Shown here piece by piece: positions 50,706-59,556 of a DNA stretch of 64,000 nt. Each line of letters starts with the position of its first letter. Position 1 is the stretch's first letter. The stretch is from Ornithinibacillus xuwenensis. GTDB lineage: Bacteria > Bacillota > Bacilli > Bacillales > Amphibacillaceae. Location of the stretch: assembly GCF_039614845.1 (NCBI RefSeq), contig NZ_JBDIML010000005.1:124001-188000 (forward strand), read 5' to 3'. Position numbers and translations under genes: made by a program. The notes beneath the pieces were generated by a model. The model made no database searches. It saw only the letters and a program-made list of their open reading frames with translations, and was not told where the DNA came from.

Positions 50706-51452
50706 TTATTTTTCCCAATCTAATGATTCTAAAAACGCATAAATGTCTTCGTGAAGCTGTTCTTTTTCTTTATCTAAGGTAATAACATGGCCAGACTCTT
50801 CATACCATTTTATATCTTTACGATCCGATTCCACATTATCATAAATATATGTAGCACTCTCTGTATTGATCATTTTATCCAATCTAGCTTGCACAACCAT
50901 TGTTGGTGTGTAGATGGTATCTATATTTTGTTTTACCGTTTTAATGAGTTTCCCTAGTTCTGTAAACATTGGAGTTGAATTTTCCATTAGCGCTGTAACT
51001 TCTTCTGTAATGGTTTCGTCATCTTTTCCTTCTAATTGCTTGTATTCCTTCGAAAAGACTTGAAAGCCGGATGTCAGCTGCTTTTCATTATCAAAGAACA
51101 TTGGCGCACACATCGGGATAACTGCTTTAATATTTTCAGAATACGATAGCTTTAACCCAAGAACACCACCAAGAGATAAGCCAGCTACTGCAATTTCATC
51201 GTATCCTAAATCTTTTAAATGCAAAAAGGCATGCTGAACATCTTCCCACCACTCATCTGGTCTTGTGTTAATTAATTCTTCTGGTGGTGCCCCATGTCCG
51301 CGATAGATTGGTGCATGAGATGTATACCCCTTTTTCTCAAGGAAACGGCCTAACATTCTAACATCTGCTGAATGACCAGTAAAACCATGTAATAACAGAA
51401 CCGCCCGAGGACCAGCTTCAAACGTAAACGGTTTTGGTTGAATGACTCTCAT
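50706..51452 (-). CDS. est: carboxylesterase (monoacylglycerol lipase-like alpha/beta hydrolase)
   Basis: A 248-aa alpha/beta hydrolase homologous to Geobacillus Est30 and B. subtilis YvaK. It has the oxyanion LLHGFTGHSADVRMLG, the nucleophile elbow VAGLSLGGVLGLK (Ser in G-L-S-L-G), an Asp in VVQARLDKMINTESATY, and the catalytic His in WYEESGHVITLDKEKEQLHE. It hydrolyses short-chain carboxylic esters. ATG follows AAAAGGAG. It is conserved between secG and rnr in many Bacillaceae; its biological role there is unknown. Confidence 0.95.
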   Translation of the reverse strand: MRVIQPKPFTFEAGPRAVLLLHGFTGHSADVRMLGRFLEKKGYTSHAPIYRGHGAPPEELINTRPDEWWEDVQHAFLHLKDLGYDEIAVAGLSLGGVLGLKLSYSENIKAVIPMCAPMFFDNEKQLTSGFQVFSKEYKQLEGKDDETITEEVTALMENSTPMFTELGKLIKTVKQNIDTIYTPTMVVQARLDKMINTESATYIYDNVESDRKDIKWYEESGHVITLDKEKEQLHEDIYAFLESLDWEK

Positions 51453-51517
51453 CTATTAAAACTCCTTTTCCTACTATATACTGTACCCTTTATACACTAA
51501 ACTACACAAAAATCACA

Positions 51518-51550
51518 ATAAAAAACCCTTACCACTAGTTTGTGATAAGG
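51518..51550 (-). terminator. secG terminator
   Basis: CCCTTATCAC and GTGGTAAGGG form a 10-bp stem with one G-U pair around AAACTA, followed by TTTTTTATT on the minus strand. Confidence 0.87.
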
Positions 51551-51561
51551 GCTATTCTAGA

Positions 51562-51795
51562 CTATTGTAATACATATGCACTAAGGAAAGTTAAGACAAA
51601 GAAGAGGACACCTGTTACGATTGTTGCTCGGTGTAAAACTAAATCAATCCCTCTAGCTTTTTGTTTCCCAAATAATTGCTCAGCGCCACCGGAGATAGCT
51701 CCTGATAAGCCGGCACTCTTACCGCTTTGTAATAGAACTAAAATTATCATAATGATTGCATCAAGCACTAGTAGTACGTTTACAAAACTAGCCAT
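51562..51795 (-). CDS. secG: protein translocase subunit SecG
   Basis: A 77-aa membrane subunit of the SecYEG translocon. It has two helices (VNVLLVLDAIIMIILVLLQS, VLHRATIVTGVLFFVLTFLS) and the cytoplasmic loop SGKSAGLSGAISGGAEQLFG followed by KQKARGIDLVLHR, which is nearly invariant in Bacillaceae. ATG 51795 fits family length; AGGAGG is 12 nt upstream, slightly long. A longer in-frame ORF begins ahead of the SD and is not used. Confidence 0.97.
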   Translation of the reverse strand: MASFVNVLLVLDAIIMIILVLLQSGKSAGLSGAISGGAEQLFGKQKARGIDLVLHRATIVTGVLFFVLTFLSAYVLQ

Positions 51796-51986
51796 GTTTC
51801 CATGACACCTCCTGAACATATACAGACAAATAACTATTCATACTGTAGCATAATTTCGAATACTTTATCAAGCTATTTTTCGAAAAACTCTATTATCCGA
51901 TAGATTTATTCAACTTCATTCGCATTTTAAACCGCTTTCGACTATGATAAAAGTATAAATAGATAGATGTTTGGAGCGTGAAATAA

Positions 51987-52904
51987 GTGAAGACAACCTT
52001 TTGGATGGAATCAAAAGATAATGTACAAATCTATGTTGAAAAATGGTATGACAAAGATAAGCAGCCAAAAGCAGTTATTCAGTTAGCCCACGGAATGGTG
52101 GAGCATTTTCAGCGTTATCATCATTTTGCCCAGTATTTACTAGAGCATGATATCTTTATTTACGGAAACGATCATCGTGGCCATGGGAAGACAGGTGAAA
52201 AACAAGGGATAATGGGGTATCTATCAGACAAGGATGGATTTCAAAAAACAACAGATGATCTATTTGCAATTACACAACATATTAAACAAGACTATCCAAA
52301 TACGCCTGTTTTCTTGCTTGGACATAGTATGGGATCTTTTCTTGCGAGACACTATATACAAGAGCATAGTGAAGCCATTGAAGGCGTTATTTTGTCTGGG
52401 ACTGGATTTTATCCAAAAGCAACTACAATTTTCGGAAAAGCACTAGCAGCAAGACTCTCTCCAAGAAAGAAATCACCACTAATGAACAAGCTTGCATTTG
52501 GTGCATTTAATCGGAAAATAACAAACCCTCACACACGATTTGATTGGATATCTAGAGACAAACAAATCGTAGAGGCATATCTACAAGACCGATTCTCAGG
52601 CTATATACCAACGGCAAGATTTTTCTATGACCTTATGTCTGGAATACAATCGATACATAATCAAAAGCAGAATCAGAATATCCGAAAAGATTTACCCATG
52701 CTTTTCATTAGTGGTGACGCAGATCCTGTAGGGAATTACGGAAAAGGCGTCTGGAAAACTACTTCCTTATATAAGAATGTTGGTATTGAAAAGATTACAA
52801 CGACATTATACGAAGGAGCTCGCCACGAAGTATTAAATGAAATCAATAAGGAAGAAGTCTATCAGTTTGTAGAAAAGTGGATTTCACAGCATTTACCATC
52901 ATAA
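51987..52904 (+). CDS. alpha/beta hydrolase, monoglyceride lipase / lysophospholipase type
   Basis: A 305-aa serine hydrolase of the Hydrolase_4 group. It has the early IQLAHGMVEHFQRYHHFAQY (oxyanion region), GNDHRGHGKTGEKQ, the nucleophile elbow VFLLGHSMGSFLARHYIQEH, an Asp in FISGDADPVGNYGKGVWKTT, and the C-terminal His in LYEGARHEVLNEI. It probably cleaves monoacylglycerols or lysophospholipids at the cell membrane. No signal peptide is seen. It starts at GTG 51987, 10 nt after GGAG. It lies immediately before ptsI on the same strand but with a 130-bp gap containing a cre-like site. Confidence 0.88.
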   Translation: MKTTFWMESKDNVQIYVEKWYDKDKQPKAVIQLAHGMVEHFQRYHHFAQYLLEHDIFIYGNDHRGHGKTGEKQGIMGYLSDKDGFQKTTDDLFAITQHIKQDYPNTPVFLLGHSMGSFLARHYIQEHSEAIEGVILSGTGFYPKATTIFGKALAARLSPRKKSPLMNKLAFGAFNRKITNPHTRFDWISRDKQIVEAYLQDRFSGYIPTARFFYDLMSGIQSIHNQKQNQNIRKDLPMLFISGDADPVGNYGKGVWKTTSLYKNVGIEKITTTLYEGARHEVLNEINKEEVYQFVEKWISQHLPS

Positions 52905-52909
52905 TTTTC

Positions 52910-52924
52910 ATTAAAACGTTTTCA
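52910..52924 (+). promoter_or_regulatory. cre-like site upstream of ptsI
   Basis: ATTAAAACGTTTTCA matches the catabolite-responsive element WTGNAARCGNWWWCA with one mismatch (T for the first G). It lies 111 bp before the ptsI start. CcpA action is inferred. Confidence 0.5.
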
Positions 52925-53034
52925 ATGTGAACAATTTGTATCATAGAGTAGAATTGCTTGAATCCATTAGTGTTAACGGGTAACATAGTATAGTAATAAA
53001 AGATTATATATTATTGAAGGGTTGGTACTATCGT

Positions 53035-54747
53035 ATGACAAACATCCAAGGAATCGCGGCATCTTCTGGAATTGCAATTGCAAAGGCTTACCAGCTTGTT
53101 ACGCCAGACTTAACATATACGAACAAACAGGTGGAAGATACAGCGAAAGAAGTAGAGCGATTAGAGCAAGCACTTGAGATTTCCAAACAAGAATTAGAGA
53201 AAATTAAAGCACATACGCTTAAGGAATTAGGAGCAGAGCATGCAGAAATCTTTTCCGCTCACTTATTAGTTCTTGGTGATCCTGAACTCGTTAATCCGAT
53301 TAAGGACAAAATCCAAAACGAAAATACAATGGCCGAAGCTGCACTAGAAGAAACTGCTAATATGTTTATTCAAATGTTCGAAAGCATGGATAACGAATAC
53401 ATGAGAGAACGTGCTGCAGACATTCGTGACGTTACGAAGCGTGTATTAGCACATTTACTTGGCGTTTCCTTTCCAAATCCTGCACTAATTGATGAAGAGG
53501 TTATTGTCATTGCAAGTGACTTAACACCATCTGATACTGCACAGTTAAATCGTCAATTTGTAAAAGGATTTGCTACCGACATTGGTGGAAGAACTTCTCA
53601 CTCTGCCATTATGGCAAGATCACTTGAAATCCCAGCAGTTGTTGGTACAAAAGAAGTTACCAAAACTGTTTCTAAAGGTGACCTTGTGATCATCGATGGT
53701 ATTGATGGAAATGTTCTTATTAATCCATCAGATGAAGAAGTTAAGAAGTATGAAGAAAAACAAGCGAACTTCGCAAAGCAACAAGCGCTTTGGGCAGAGC
53801 TAAAGGACGAGCCTACGTTCTCTTCTGATGGTGAGCAAGTAGAGCTTGTGGCTAATATTGGTACTCCTGATGATGTAGCTGGTGTTATCAATAATGGTGG
53901 TGAAGGAGTTGGACTTTACCGTACAGAATTCTTATATATGGGTAAAAACGAACTTCCATCTGAAGATGAGCAATACGAGGCATATAAATCTGTATTAGAA
54001 CAAATGGGCGATAAGCCTGTTGTTGTTCGTACCCTTGATGTTGGTGGAGATAAAGAGCTACCATATCTTGATCTACCAAAGGAATTGAATCCATTCTTAG
54101 GATTTAGAGCAATTCGTTTCTGCCTTGAAAATGAGCATGTATTCCGTCCGCAACTACGTGCGTTACTTCGTGCAAGTGTTTACGGAAACCTAAAAATTAT
54201 GTTCCCAATGATTGCGACACTAGAAGAGTTCCGCAAGGCAAAAGAAATCTTACTGGAAGAAAAAGATAACTTAAGAAACGAAGGACATAAAGTATCTGAT
54301 AATATAGAAGTTGGTATCATGGTTGAAATTCCGTCAACTGCCGTAATCGCAAAACAATTTGCAAAAGAAGTTGATTTCTTCAGTATTGGTACAAACGATT
54401 TAATTCAATATACGATGGCTGCTGACCGTATGAATGAGCAAGTGTCCTACTTATATCAACCATACCACCCAGCTATCTTAAGCTTAGTGAATAACGTAAT
54501 TGAAGCTGCACATAGTGAAGGAAAATGGGCTGGAATGTGTGGAGAAATGGCTGGTGACCCTATTGCTATTCCAATTTTACTTGGATTAGGACTCGATGAA
54601 TTCAGCATGAGTGCTACGTCAATTCTACCAGCACGTACACAGCTTAAAGGAATCTCGAAAAAGGAAATGGCATCTTATAAAGAGAAACTACTTTCTATGT
54701 CAACAGCTGAAGAAGTTGAAGCATTTGTAAAGGAAAAAACAGAATAA
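53035..54747 (+). CDS. ptsI: PTS enzyme I
   Basis: Transfers phosphate from phosphoenolpyruvate to HPr, the first step for every PTS sugar. The 570-aa protein has the N-terminal HPr-binding helices, the phospho-His segment FATDIGGRTSHSAIMARSLE, the PEP-binding barrel with RTEFLYMGKNELPSE and GTNDLIQYTMAADRMNEQVS, and the catalytic Cys in WAGMCGEMAGD. ATG 53035 is preferred; a TTG seven codons upstream has no better SD. There is no ptsH next to it, unlike in B. subtilis. A cre-like site and AT-rich promoter region lie upstream. Confidence 0.97.
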   Translation: MTNIQGIAASSGIAIAKAYQLVTPDLTYTNKQVEDTAKEVERLEQALEISKQELEKIKAHTLKELGAEHAEIFSAHLLVLGDPELVNPIKDKIQNENTMAEAALEETANMFIQMFESMDNEYMRERAADIRDVTKRVLAHLLGVSFPNPALIDEEVIVIASDLTPSDTAQLNRQFVKGFATDIGGRTSHSAIMARSLEIPAVVGTKEVTKTVSKGDLVIIDGIDGNVLINPSDEEVKKYEEKQANFAKQQALWAELKDEPTFSSDGEQVELVANIGTPDDVAGVINNGGEGVGLYRTEFLYMGKNELPSEDEQYEAYKSVLEQMGDKPVVVRTLDVGGDKELPYLDLPKELNPFLGFRAIRFCLENEHVFRPQLRALLRASVYGNLKIMFPMIATLEEFRKAKEILLEEKDNLRNEGHKVSDNIEVGIMVEIPSTAVIAKQFAKEVDFFSIGTNDLIQYTMAADRMNEQVSYLYQPYHPAILSLVNNVIEAAHSEGKWAGMCGEMAGDPIAIPILLGLGLDEFSMSATSILPARTQLKGISKKEMASYKEKLLSMSTAEEVEAFVKEKTE

Positions 54748-54751
54748 CAGA

Positions 54752-54790
54752 TAAAAGGCTGAGACCCGTCTAGGATCTCAGCCTTTTTGT
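54752..54790 (+). terminator. ptsI terminator
   Basis: AAAAGGCTGAGA and TCTCAGCCTTTTT form a 12-bp stem around an 11-nt loop, followed by TTGTTATAA, 5 bp after the ptsI stop. Confidence 0.9.
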
Positions 54791-54845
54791 TATAAATGAC
54801 TTATATAAGATAGCTTATCATTCTTACAAGCTAAACACTTACTAA

Positions 54846-55424
54846 TTACTTGATTATCTCCAGCTTTTCGTCTATTGGTGTTCTTCCCTTTGCAGAAGGT
54901 ATTTTTTTAGGATAACCAATCTGCATAACCGCTGCAATCTTTTTATCCTCCGGATCTAAACCAATATCCTTGTAAAAGGTAGAATCATGCATATAAGGAG
55001 TAATCGTCCATAGCATCCCTACGCCATATTCCCAAGCAGCCAGCTGACAATTCTGAACGAAGGCACACACTGCAGCGTATTCTTCTTCATAGCGAACAGG
55101 GTCTTCCTCTCTTTCAAAGTAAATAACCGCATGGTGTGGAATAGCAAGAAGAAATGATCGCATCGAATCCATCATTTTTACTGTTTTCGGTTCTTGATTG
55201 TTTGGGATCATTCCAATACGTTGATAGCTTTTCATAATCGCATCGATTAATAAATCCTTCCCCTCACCTTGATAAAGCTTAATTTCCCAAGGCTCCTTCA
55301 TATAATGAGAGGGTGCATAGCTTCCATATGTAAAGATTTCTTTCAATATATCGATTTCAACTTCTTTTTCATGAAATGAATGGATGCTTCTACGTGCCTT
55401 AATCGTATCTAACAAAGTAATCAT
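54846..55424 (-). CDS. nitroreductase-family flavoprotein
   Basis: A 192-aa FMN-dependent NADH/NADPH oxidoreductase of the nitroreductase fold. Signature elements are TIKARRSIHSFHEKEVEIDI (the family R-R-S-I FMN contact), YGSYAPSHYMKEPWEIKLYQ, NCQLAAWEYGVGMLWTITPY and IAAVMQIGYPKK. It reduces nitroaromatics, quinones or similar acceptors; the natural substrate is unknown. ATG 55424 is used, with AAGG 6 nt upstream. It is convergent with ptsI and separated from it by a strong terminator. Confidence 0.92.
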   Translation of the reverse strand: MITLLDTIKARRSIHSFHEKEVEIDILKEIFTYGSYAPSHYMKEPWEIKLYQGEGKDLLIDAIMKSYQRIGMIPNNQEPKTVKMMDSMRSFLLAIPHHAVIYFEREEDPVRYEEEYAAVCAFVQNCQLAAWEYGVGMLWTITPYMHDSTFYKDIGLDPEDKKIAAVMQIGYPKKIPSAKGRTPIDEKLEIIK

Positions 55425-55495
55425 CCCCAACCTTTTTCTGCTTTATCCCATTATAACAAGAAAAAAGAGTGCTGAATATTTAGCACCCCAGAAAT

Positions 55496-56473
55496 TTACG
55501 TAAACTGTTGTCCTGTCATCGTGCTCAAAAAGTCTCGAAAAAACTTTGGGTATTCAAAATCAAATGCAATTCGATGTCGCTTTATTTCTTTCTCCGTTTC
55601 TTCCTCTAAGCTTCCAAAGGGTCTTATATCCGCGATGCTTTGTCCTCTCTCCGTTCCCCGTGTTGCCTGCACAACATGAACCGGTAATTTTCGATAAGTA
55701 AACATATCCTCCCGATTCACAGCCATCAATGTTAACACATCATGTAAGGGACTTCCTTGAACATTGGGATTTCGCTTTTTATAAAAATCATAATAATAAT
55801 CGATCATTGGTTTTACAATTTTTATGGAATCTACCTGGTCAATATAATTCACCATTTCCGGGGTTGCAATAGCTCGTTCCGTTACATTTAATGGGATAAT
55901 CGTGACATTATCAGCATAGGTCAATACAATTTGTGCAGCTACTGGATCGCCATGGAAATTAGCTTCTGAAACGGCAGTAACATTTCCTGGTACCCAAAAA
56001 GCTCCGCCCATTATATAAATCTCCTTTACCTTTTCCATCCGATTCGGATATAGAAGGAATAACGTAGCTAATGACGTTAATCTACCAATATTGACGATGA
56101 TTAGCTCGTCTTCGTATTGCTCAATAATTTCACTGATTTCATAGAAATTTTCTAGCTCTGGTAATTGATCATTGGAATTACTCGGTATGATTGGACCTAA
56201 TCCATATTCTCCATGAATTTCTGGCACAAATTCCGGTACTTCCGCTGTCATTGGGTTTTCTGCGCCAGCAATTATTTTTGCTTGCTGTGCTTCTGCAGAC
56301 TTAAAAATCGTTTTTAAATACCGCACTGTTTTAAGAGCATTCTCTCTAGGAATATTGCCGTAATCTGTTACGACACCTACTATGTCAATATCATCATTCA
56401 GATAGCCATATATAAGTGCGATAATATCATCAATACCAATATCTCCAAATACTAATACCTTCTTTCCCACCAT
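55496..56473 (-). CDS. nucleoside hydrolase with altered first metal motif
   Basis: A 325-aa member of the inosine-uridine nucleoside hydrolase family, which cleaves nucleosides to base and ribose. The usual N-terminal DxDxGxDD motif here reads FGDIGIDD, so the first Asp is replaced by Phe. Remaining conserved parts include GVVTDYGNIPRENALKTVRY, VNIGRLTSLATLFLLYPNRM, EIYIMGGAFWVPGNVTAVSE, AEANFHGDPVAAQIVLTY and LHDVLTLMAVNREDMFTYRK with catalytic His. Activity and substrate are therefore uncertain. The gene is monocistronic. Confidence 0.87.
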   Translation of the reverse strand: MVGKKVLVFGDIGIDDIIALIYGYLNDDIDIVGVVTDYGNIPRENALKTVRYLKTIFKSAEAQQAKIIAGAENPMTAEVPEFVPEIHGEYGLGPIIPSNSNDQLPELENFYEISEIIEQYEDELIIVNIGRLTSLATLFLLYPNRMEKVKEIYIMGGAFWVPGNVTAVSEANFHGDPVAAQIVLTYADNVTIIPLNVTERAIATPEMVNYIDQVDSIKIVKPMIDYYYDFYKKRNPNVQGSPLHDVLTLMAVNREDMFTYRKLPVHVVQATRGTERGQSIADIRPFGSLEEETEKEIKRHRIAFDFEYPKFFRDFLSTMTGQQFT

Positions 56474-56669
56474 CTATCTTCCCTTCAAGAATATATTGTT
56501 TGTATACCATATTAATAATCTTGTTAATACGTGAAATATCATGTATTTTACATATTTCTATTTGCTACTAATTTATAGTATTCCTGTAATTGGTCTTGTT
56601 ATAGAGAGGGATTAGGAAATGAGAAGAAAGAGGTAACATTACTTATTGCATAGTAATTTTCCAAGCTAA

Positions 56670-56705
56670 TAAAAACGAATGGAGACTGCGCTTAACAGTC
56701 TCCTT
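56670..56705. terminator. terminator of the glycolytic operon
   Basis: GGAGACTG and CAGTCTCC form a perfect 8-bp stem with a 7-nt loop and T/A-rich flanks on both strands, 10 bp after the eno stop. Confidence 0.9.
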
Positions 56706-56714
56706 CATTTTTAC

Positions 56715-58001
56715 TTATTTTTTTAAATTGTAGAATGCATTTAATCCAGCATATTCACCCATGCCAGCTAATTCATCTTCAATACGTAGTAATTGATTAT
56801 ATTTTGCTACACGATCTGTACGAGATGGTGCACCAGTTTTGATTTGACCAGCATTTGTTGCAACTGCAATATCCGCAATTGTTGCATCTTCTGTTTCACC
56901 AGAACGGTGAGAAATTACTGCTGTGTAACCAGCGCGTTTTGCCATTTCAATTGCATCAAAAGTTTCTGTTAATGTACCGATTTGGTTTACTTTAACTAGA
57001 ATTGAGTTACCAACACCTTGTTCAATTCCTTGTGCAAGTTTCTTCGTATTCGTAACGAATAAGTCATCACCAACAAGCTGTACTCTGTCTCCTAGACGCT
57101 CTGTAAGTAGTTTATGACCTTCCCAATCATTTTCATCTAATCCATCTTCAATCGAGATGATTGGATATTTGTTAACCATTTCCTCGTACCAATCTACCAT
57201 TTCTTGAGAAGTACGTGTAACGCCTTCACCTTTTAGCACATATTTACCATCTTTGTATAATTCAGAAGATGCAACATCCATTGCAAGCTTCACTTCTTCA
57301 CCTGGCTTATAACCAGCAGCTTCAATTGCTTCAATGATAGTTTGTAGTGCTTCTTCGTTTGAGCCTAAGTTTGGAGCAAATCCACCTTCATCTCCAACTG
57401 CAGTGTTGTAGCCTTTAGACTTCAATACACTTTTTAAAGAATGGAAAATTTCTGCACCAGTACGTAGTGCTTCTTTAAATGTAGGAGCAGCAACAGGCAT
57501 AACCATGAATTCTTGAATATCAACGTTATTATCTGCATGCTCTCCACCATTAATGATGTTCATCATTGGTGTTGGTAACGTTTTACCATTGAATCCACCT
57601 AAGTAGTTGTATAATGGTACTTCTAGGAAGTTTGCTGCTGCATGTGCAACTGCCATGGATACTCCAAGAATTGCGTTTGCACCTAATTTACCTTTGTTTT
57701 CAGTTCCATCAAGTTCAATCATCATGGAATCAATGATGTTTTGGCGTGTAACGTCAAGACCCATTAATTCTGGAGCAATGATTTCGTTCACATTGTGTAC
57801 TGCTTTTTCTACACCTTTACCTAGGTAACGGCTTTCATCACCGTCACGTAATTCTACTGCTTCGTATTCTCCAGTTGATGCTCCACTTGGAACAAGTGCA
57901 GAACCGAAAGCTCCTGATTCTGTGTATACTTCTACTTCAATTGTTGGGTTACCACGAGAATCTAATACTTCACGTGCATATACGTCTGTAATGTATGGCA
58001 T
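56715..58001 (-). CDS. eno: enolase
   Basis: Interconverts 2-phosphoglycerate and phosphoenolpyruvate. The 428-aa protein has VLDSRGNPTIEVEVYTESGA, GENKGKLGANAILGVSMAVA, MNIINGGEHADNNVDIQEFM, YPIISIEDGLDENDWEGHKL with metal-binding Glu and Asp residues, LVGDDLFVTNTKKL, QIGTLTETFDAI and HRSGETEDATIADIAVATNA. It is the last gene of cggR-gap-pgk-tpiA-gpmI-eno and ends at a strong terminator. Confidence 0.99.
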   Translation of the reverse strand: MPYITDVYAREVLDSRGNPTIEVEVYTESGAFGSALVPSGASTGEYEAVELRDGDESRYLGKGVEKAVHNVNEIIAPELMGLDVTRQNIIDSMMIELDGTENKGKLGANAILGVSMAVAHAAANFLEVPLYNYLGGFNGKTLPTPMMNIINGGEHADNNVDIQEFMVMPVAAPTFKEALRTGAEIFHSLKSVLKSKGYNTAVGDEGGFAPNLGSNEEALQTIIEAIEAAGYKPGEEVKLAMDVASSELYKDGKYVLKGEGVTRTSQEMVDWYEEMVNKYPIISIEDGLDENDWEGHKLLTERLGDRVQLVGDDLFVTNTKKLAQGIEQGVGNSILVKVNQIGTLTETFDAIEMAKRAGYTAVISHRSGETEDATIADIAVATNAGQIKTGAPSRTDRVAKYNQLLRIEDELAGMGEYAGLNAFYNLKK

Positions 58002-58017
58002 GAAAAAATCTCTCCTT

Positions 58018-59556
58018 TTATTTTCTTATTAATGACTTTCCTGTCATTTCTTTTGGTTTTTCAACATCTAATAGATCAAGTAATGTCGGAGCTAAATCAG
58101 CTAATTTACCGCCATCACGTAGCTCAATATCGTCTTTTGTTACAATAACTGGAACAGGGTTTGTTGTATGAGCCGTCATTGGGGTACCCTCAAGTGTGAC
58201 GACTTCATCTGAGTTCCCGTGATCAGCAGTAATAATCGCATTTCCGCCTAACTCGATTATTTTATCCACTATTTTTCCTAGACATTCATCAACAGCTTCT
58301 ATTGCATCAATCGTAGGCTGTAGCATACCTGAGTGTCCAACCATATCAGGGTTTGCGAAGTTTAGAATTATCGCATTCACATCTTTAGCATCTAATTCTT
58401 TTAGCAAGGCGTCCGTTACTTCATAGGCACTCATCTCTGGTTTCAAGTCATACGTTGCAACCTTAGGCGAATCAATTAATACGCGCTTTTCTCCAGGAAA
58501 TTCTTGTTCACGCCCTCCACTCATAAAGAACGTTACATGTGGATATTTTTCTGTTTCTGCAATACGAAGCTGTTTTAAATTATTTTGTGAAAGAACTTCT
58601 CCAACCGTGTTATCAAGATTCACTGGTTTATACGCAACAAATCCATCAACCGTTTCACTAAATTGGGTAAGCATCACAAAATCTAAGTCCTTTGGAACAT
58701 TCGAACCACGATCAAAGTCTCGGAAATCTTCATTTGCAAAGGTACGAGAAATCTGAATAGCGCGATCCGGGCGGAAGTTATAGAAAATAACGGAATCTTC
58801 ACTTTCCACTTTTCCTACCGCTCCACCATTTTCATCCGTTATAACAGAAGGGATAACGAACTCATCAAAGATGCCATTTTCGTAAGAATCTTCTACAACT
58901 TCTATTGCATGCTTGTAGCTAGGGCCTTCACCATAAACCATTGCATCATATGCTTTTTTCACACGATCCCAGCGTTTATCACGATCCATGGAATAATAAC
59001 GACCAGAAACTGTGGCAATTTTACCAATACCAAGTTCCTTCATTTTTGCTTCAGTTTGTTCAATATATGCCTTTGCTGTCTGTGGGCCAACATCTCGACC
59101 ATCTAAGAATGCATGAACATAAACCTCTTCTAAATTCTGATCCTTTGCAAGCTTTAATAGTGCAAATAGGTGCTCAATATGGCTATGAACACCACCATCT
59201 GATAGTAGTCCCATGATATGTAATGCCTTATTTTTTTCCTTTGCACGATTGATAGATTTTAGAAAGGCTTGGTTTTCGAAAAAATCACCTTCACGAATGG
59301 ACAAGTTCACACGCGTTAGGCTTTGATAAACAATACGTCCAGCACCAATGTTTAAATGTCCTACTTCTGAATTACCCATTTGTCCAGCTGGTAGGCCTAC
59401 TGCTTCTCCACTCGCTTCGAGTTGATTGTGCGCATATGCTTCCCAGTAACGATCAAAATTTGGCTTTTTCGCTTGCTTTACTGCGTTTCCCATTACTTCA
59501 TCACGGATGGCAAATCCATCTAAGATGATTAACGCAGCTAATTTGTTTTGACTCAT
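58018..59556 (-). CDS. gpmI: 2,3-bisphosphoglycerate-independent phosphoglycerate mutase
   Basis: Interconverts 3- and 2-phosphoglycerate without a cofactor, using two Mn ions. The 512-aa enzyme of the alkaline-phosphatase fold starts LAALIILDGFAIRDEVMGNA and carries the nucleophile region GLPAGQMGNSEVGHLNIGAG, HIMGLLSDGGVHSHIEHLFA, VHAFLDGRDVGPQTAKAYIE, YYSMDRDKRWDRV and IITADHGNSDEVVTLEGTPM. Its start overlaps the tpiA stop by 4 bp (ATGA) and it lies 17 bp before eno. Confidence 0.99.
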   Translation of the reverse strand: MSQNKLAALIILDGFAIRDEVMGNAVKQAKKPNFDRYWEAYAHNQLEASGEAVGLPAGQMGNSEVGHLNIGAGRIVYQSLTRVNLSIREGDFFENQAFLKSINRAKEKNKALHIMGLLSDGGVHSHIEHLFALLKLAKDQNLEEVYVHAFLDGRDVGPQTAKAYIEQTEAKMKELGIGKIATVSGRYYSMDRDKRWDRVKKAYDAMVYGEGPSYKHAIEVVEDSYENGIFDEFVIPSVITDENGGAVGKVESEDSVIFYNFRPDRAIQISRTFANEDFRDFDRGSNVPKDLDFVMLTQFSETVDGFVAYKPVNLDNTVGEVLSQNNLKQLRIAETEKYPHVTFFMSGGREQEFPGEKRVLIDSPKVATYDLKPEMSAYEVTDALLKELDAKDVNAIILNFANPDMVGHSGMLQPTIDAIEAVDECLGKIVDKIIELGGNAIITADHGNSDEVVTLEGTPMTAHTTNPVPVIVTKDDIELRDGGKLADLAPTLLDLLDVEKPKEMTGKSLIRK

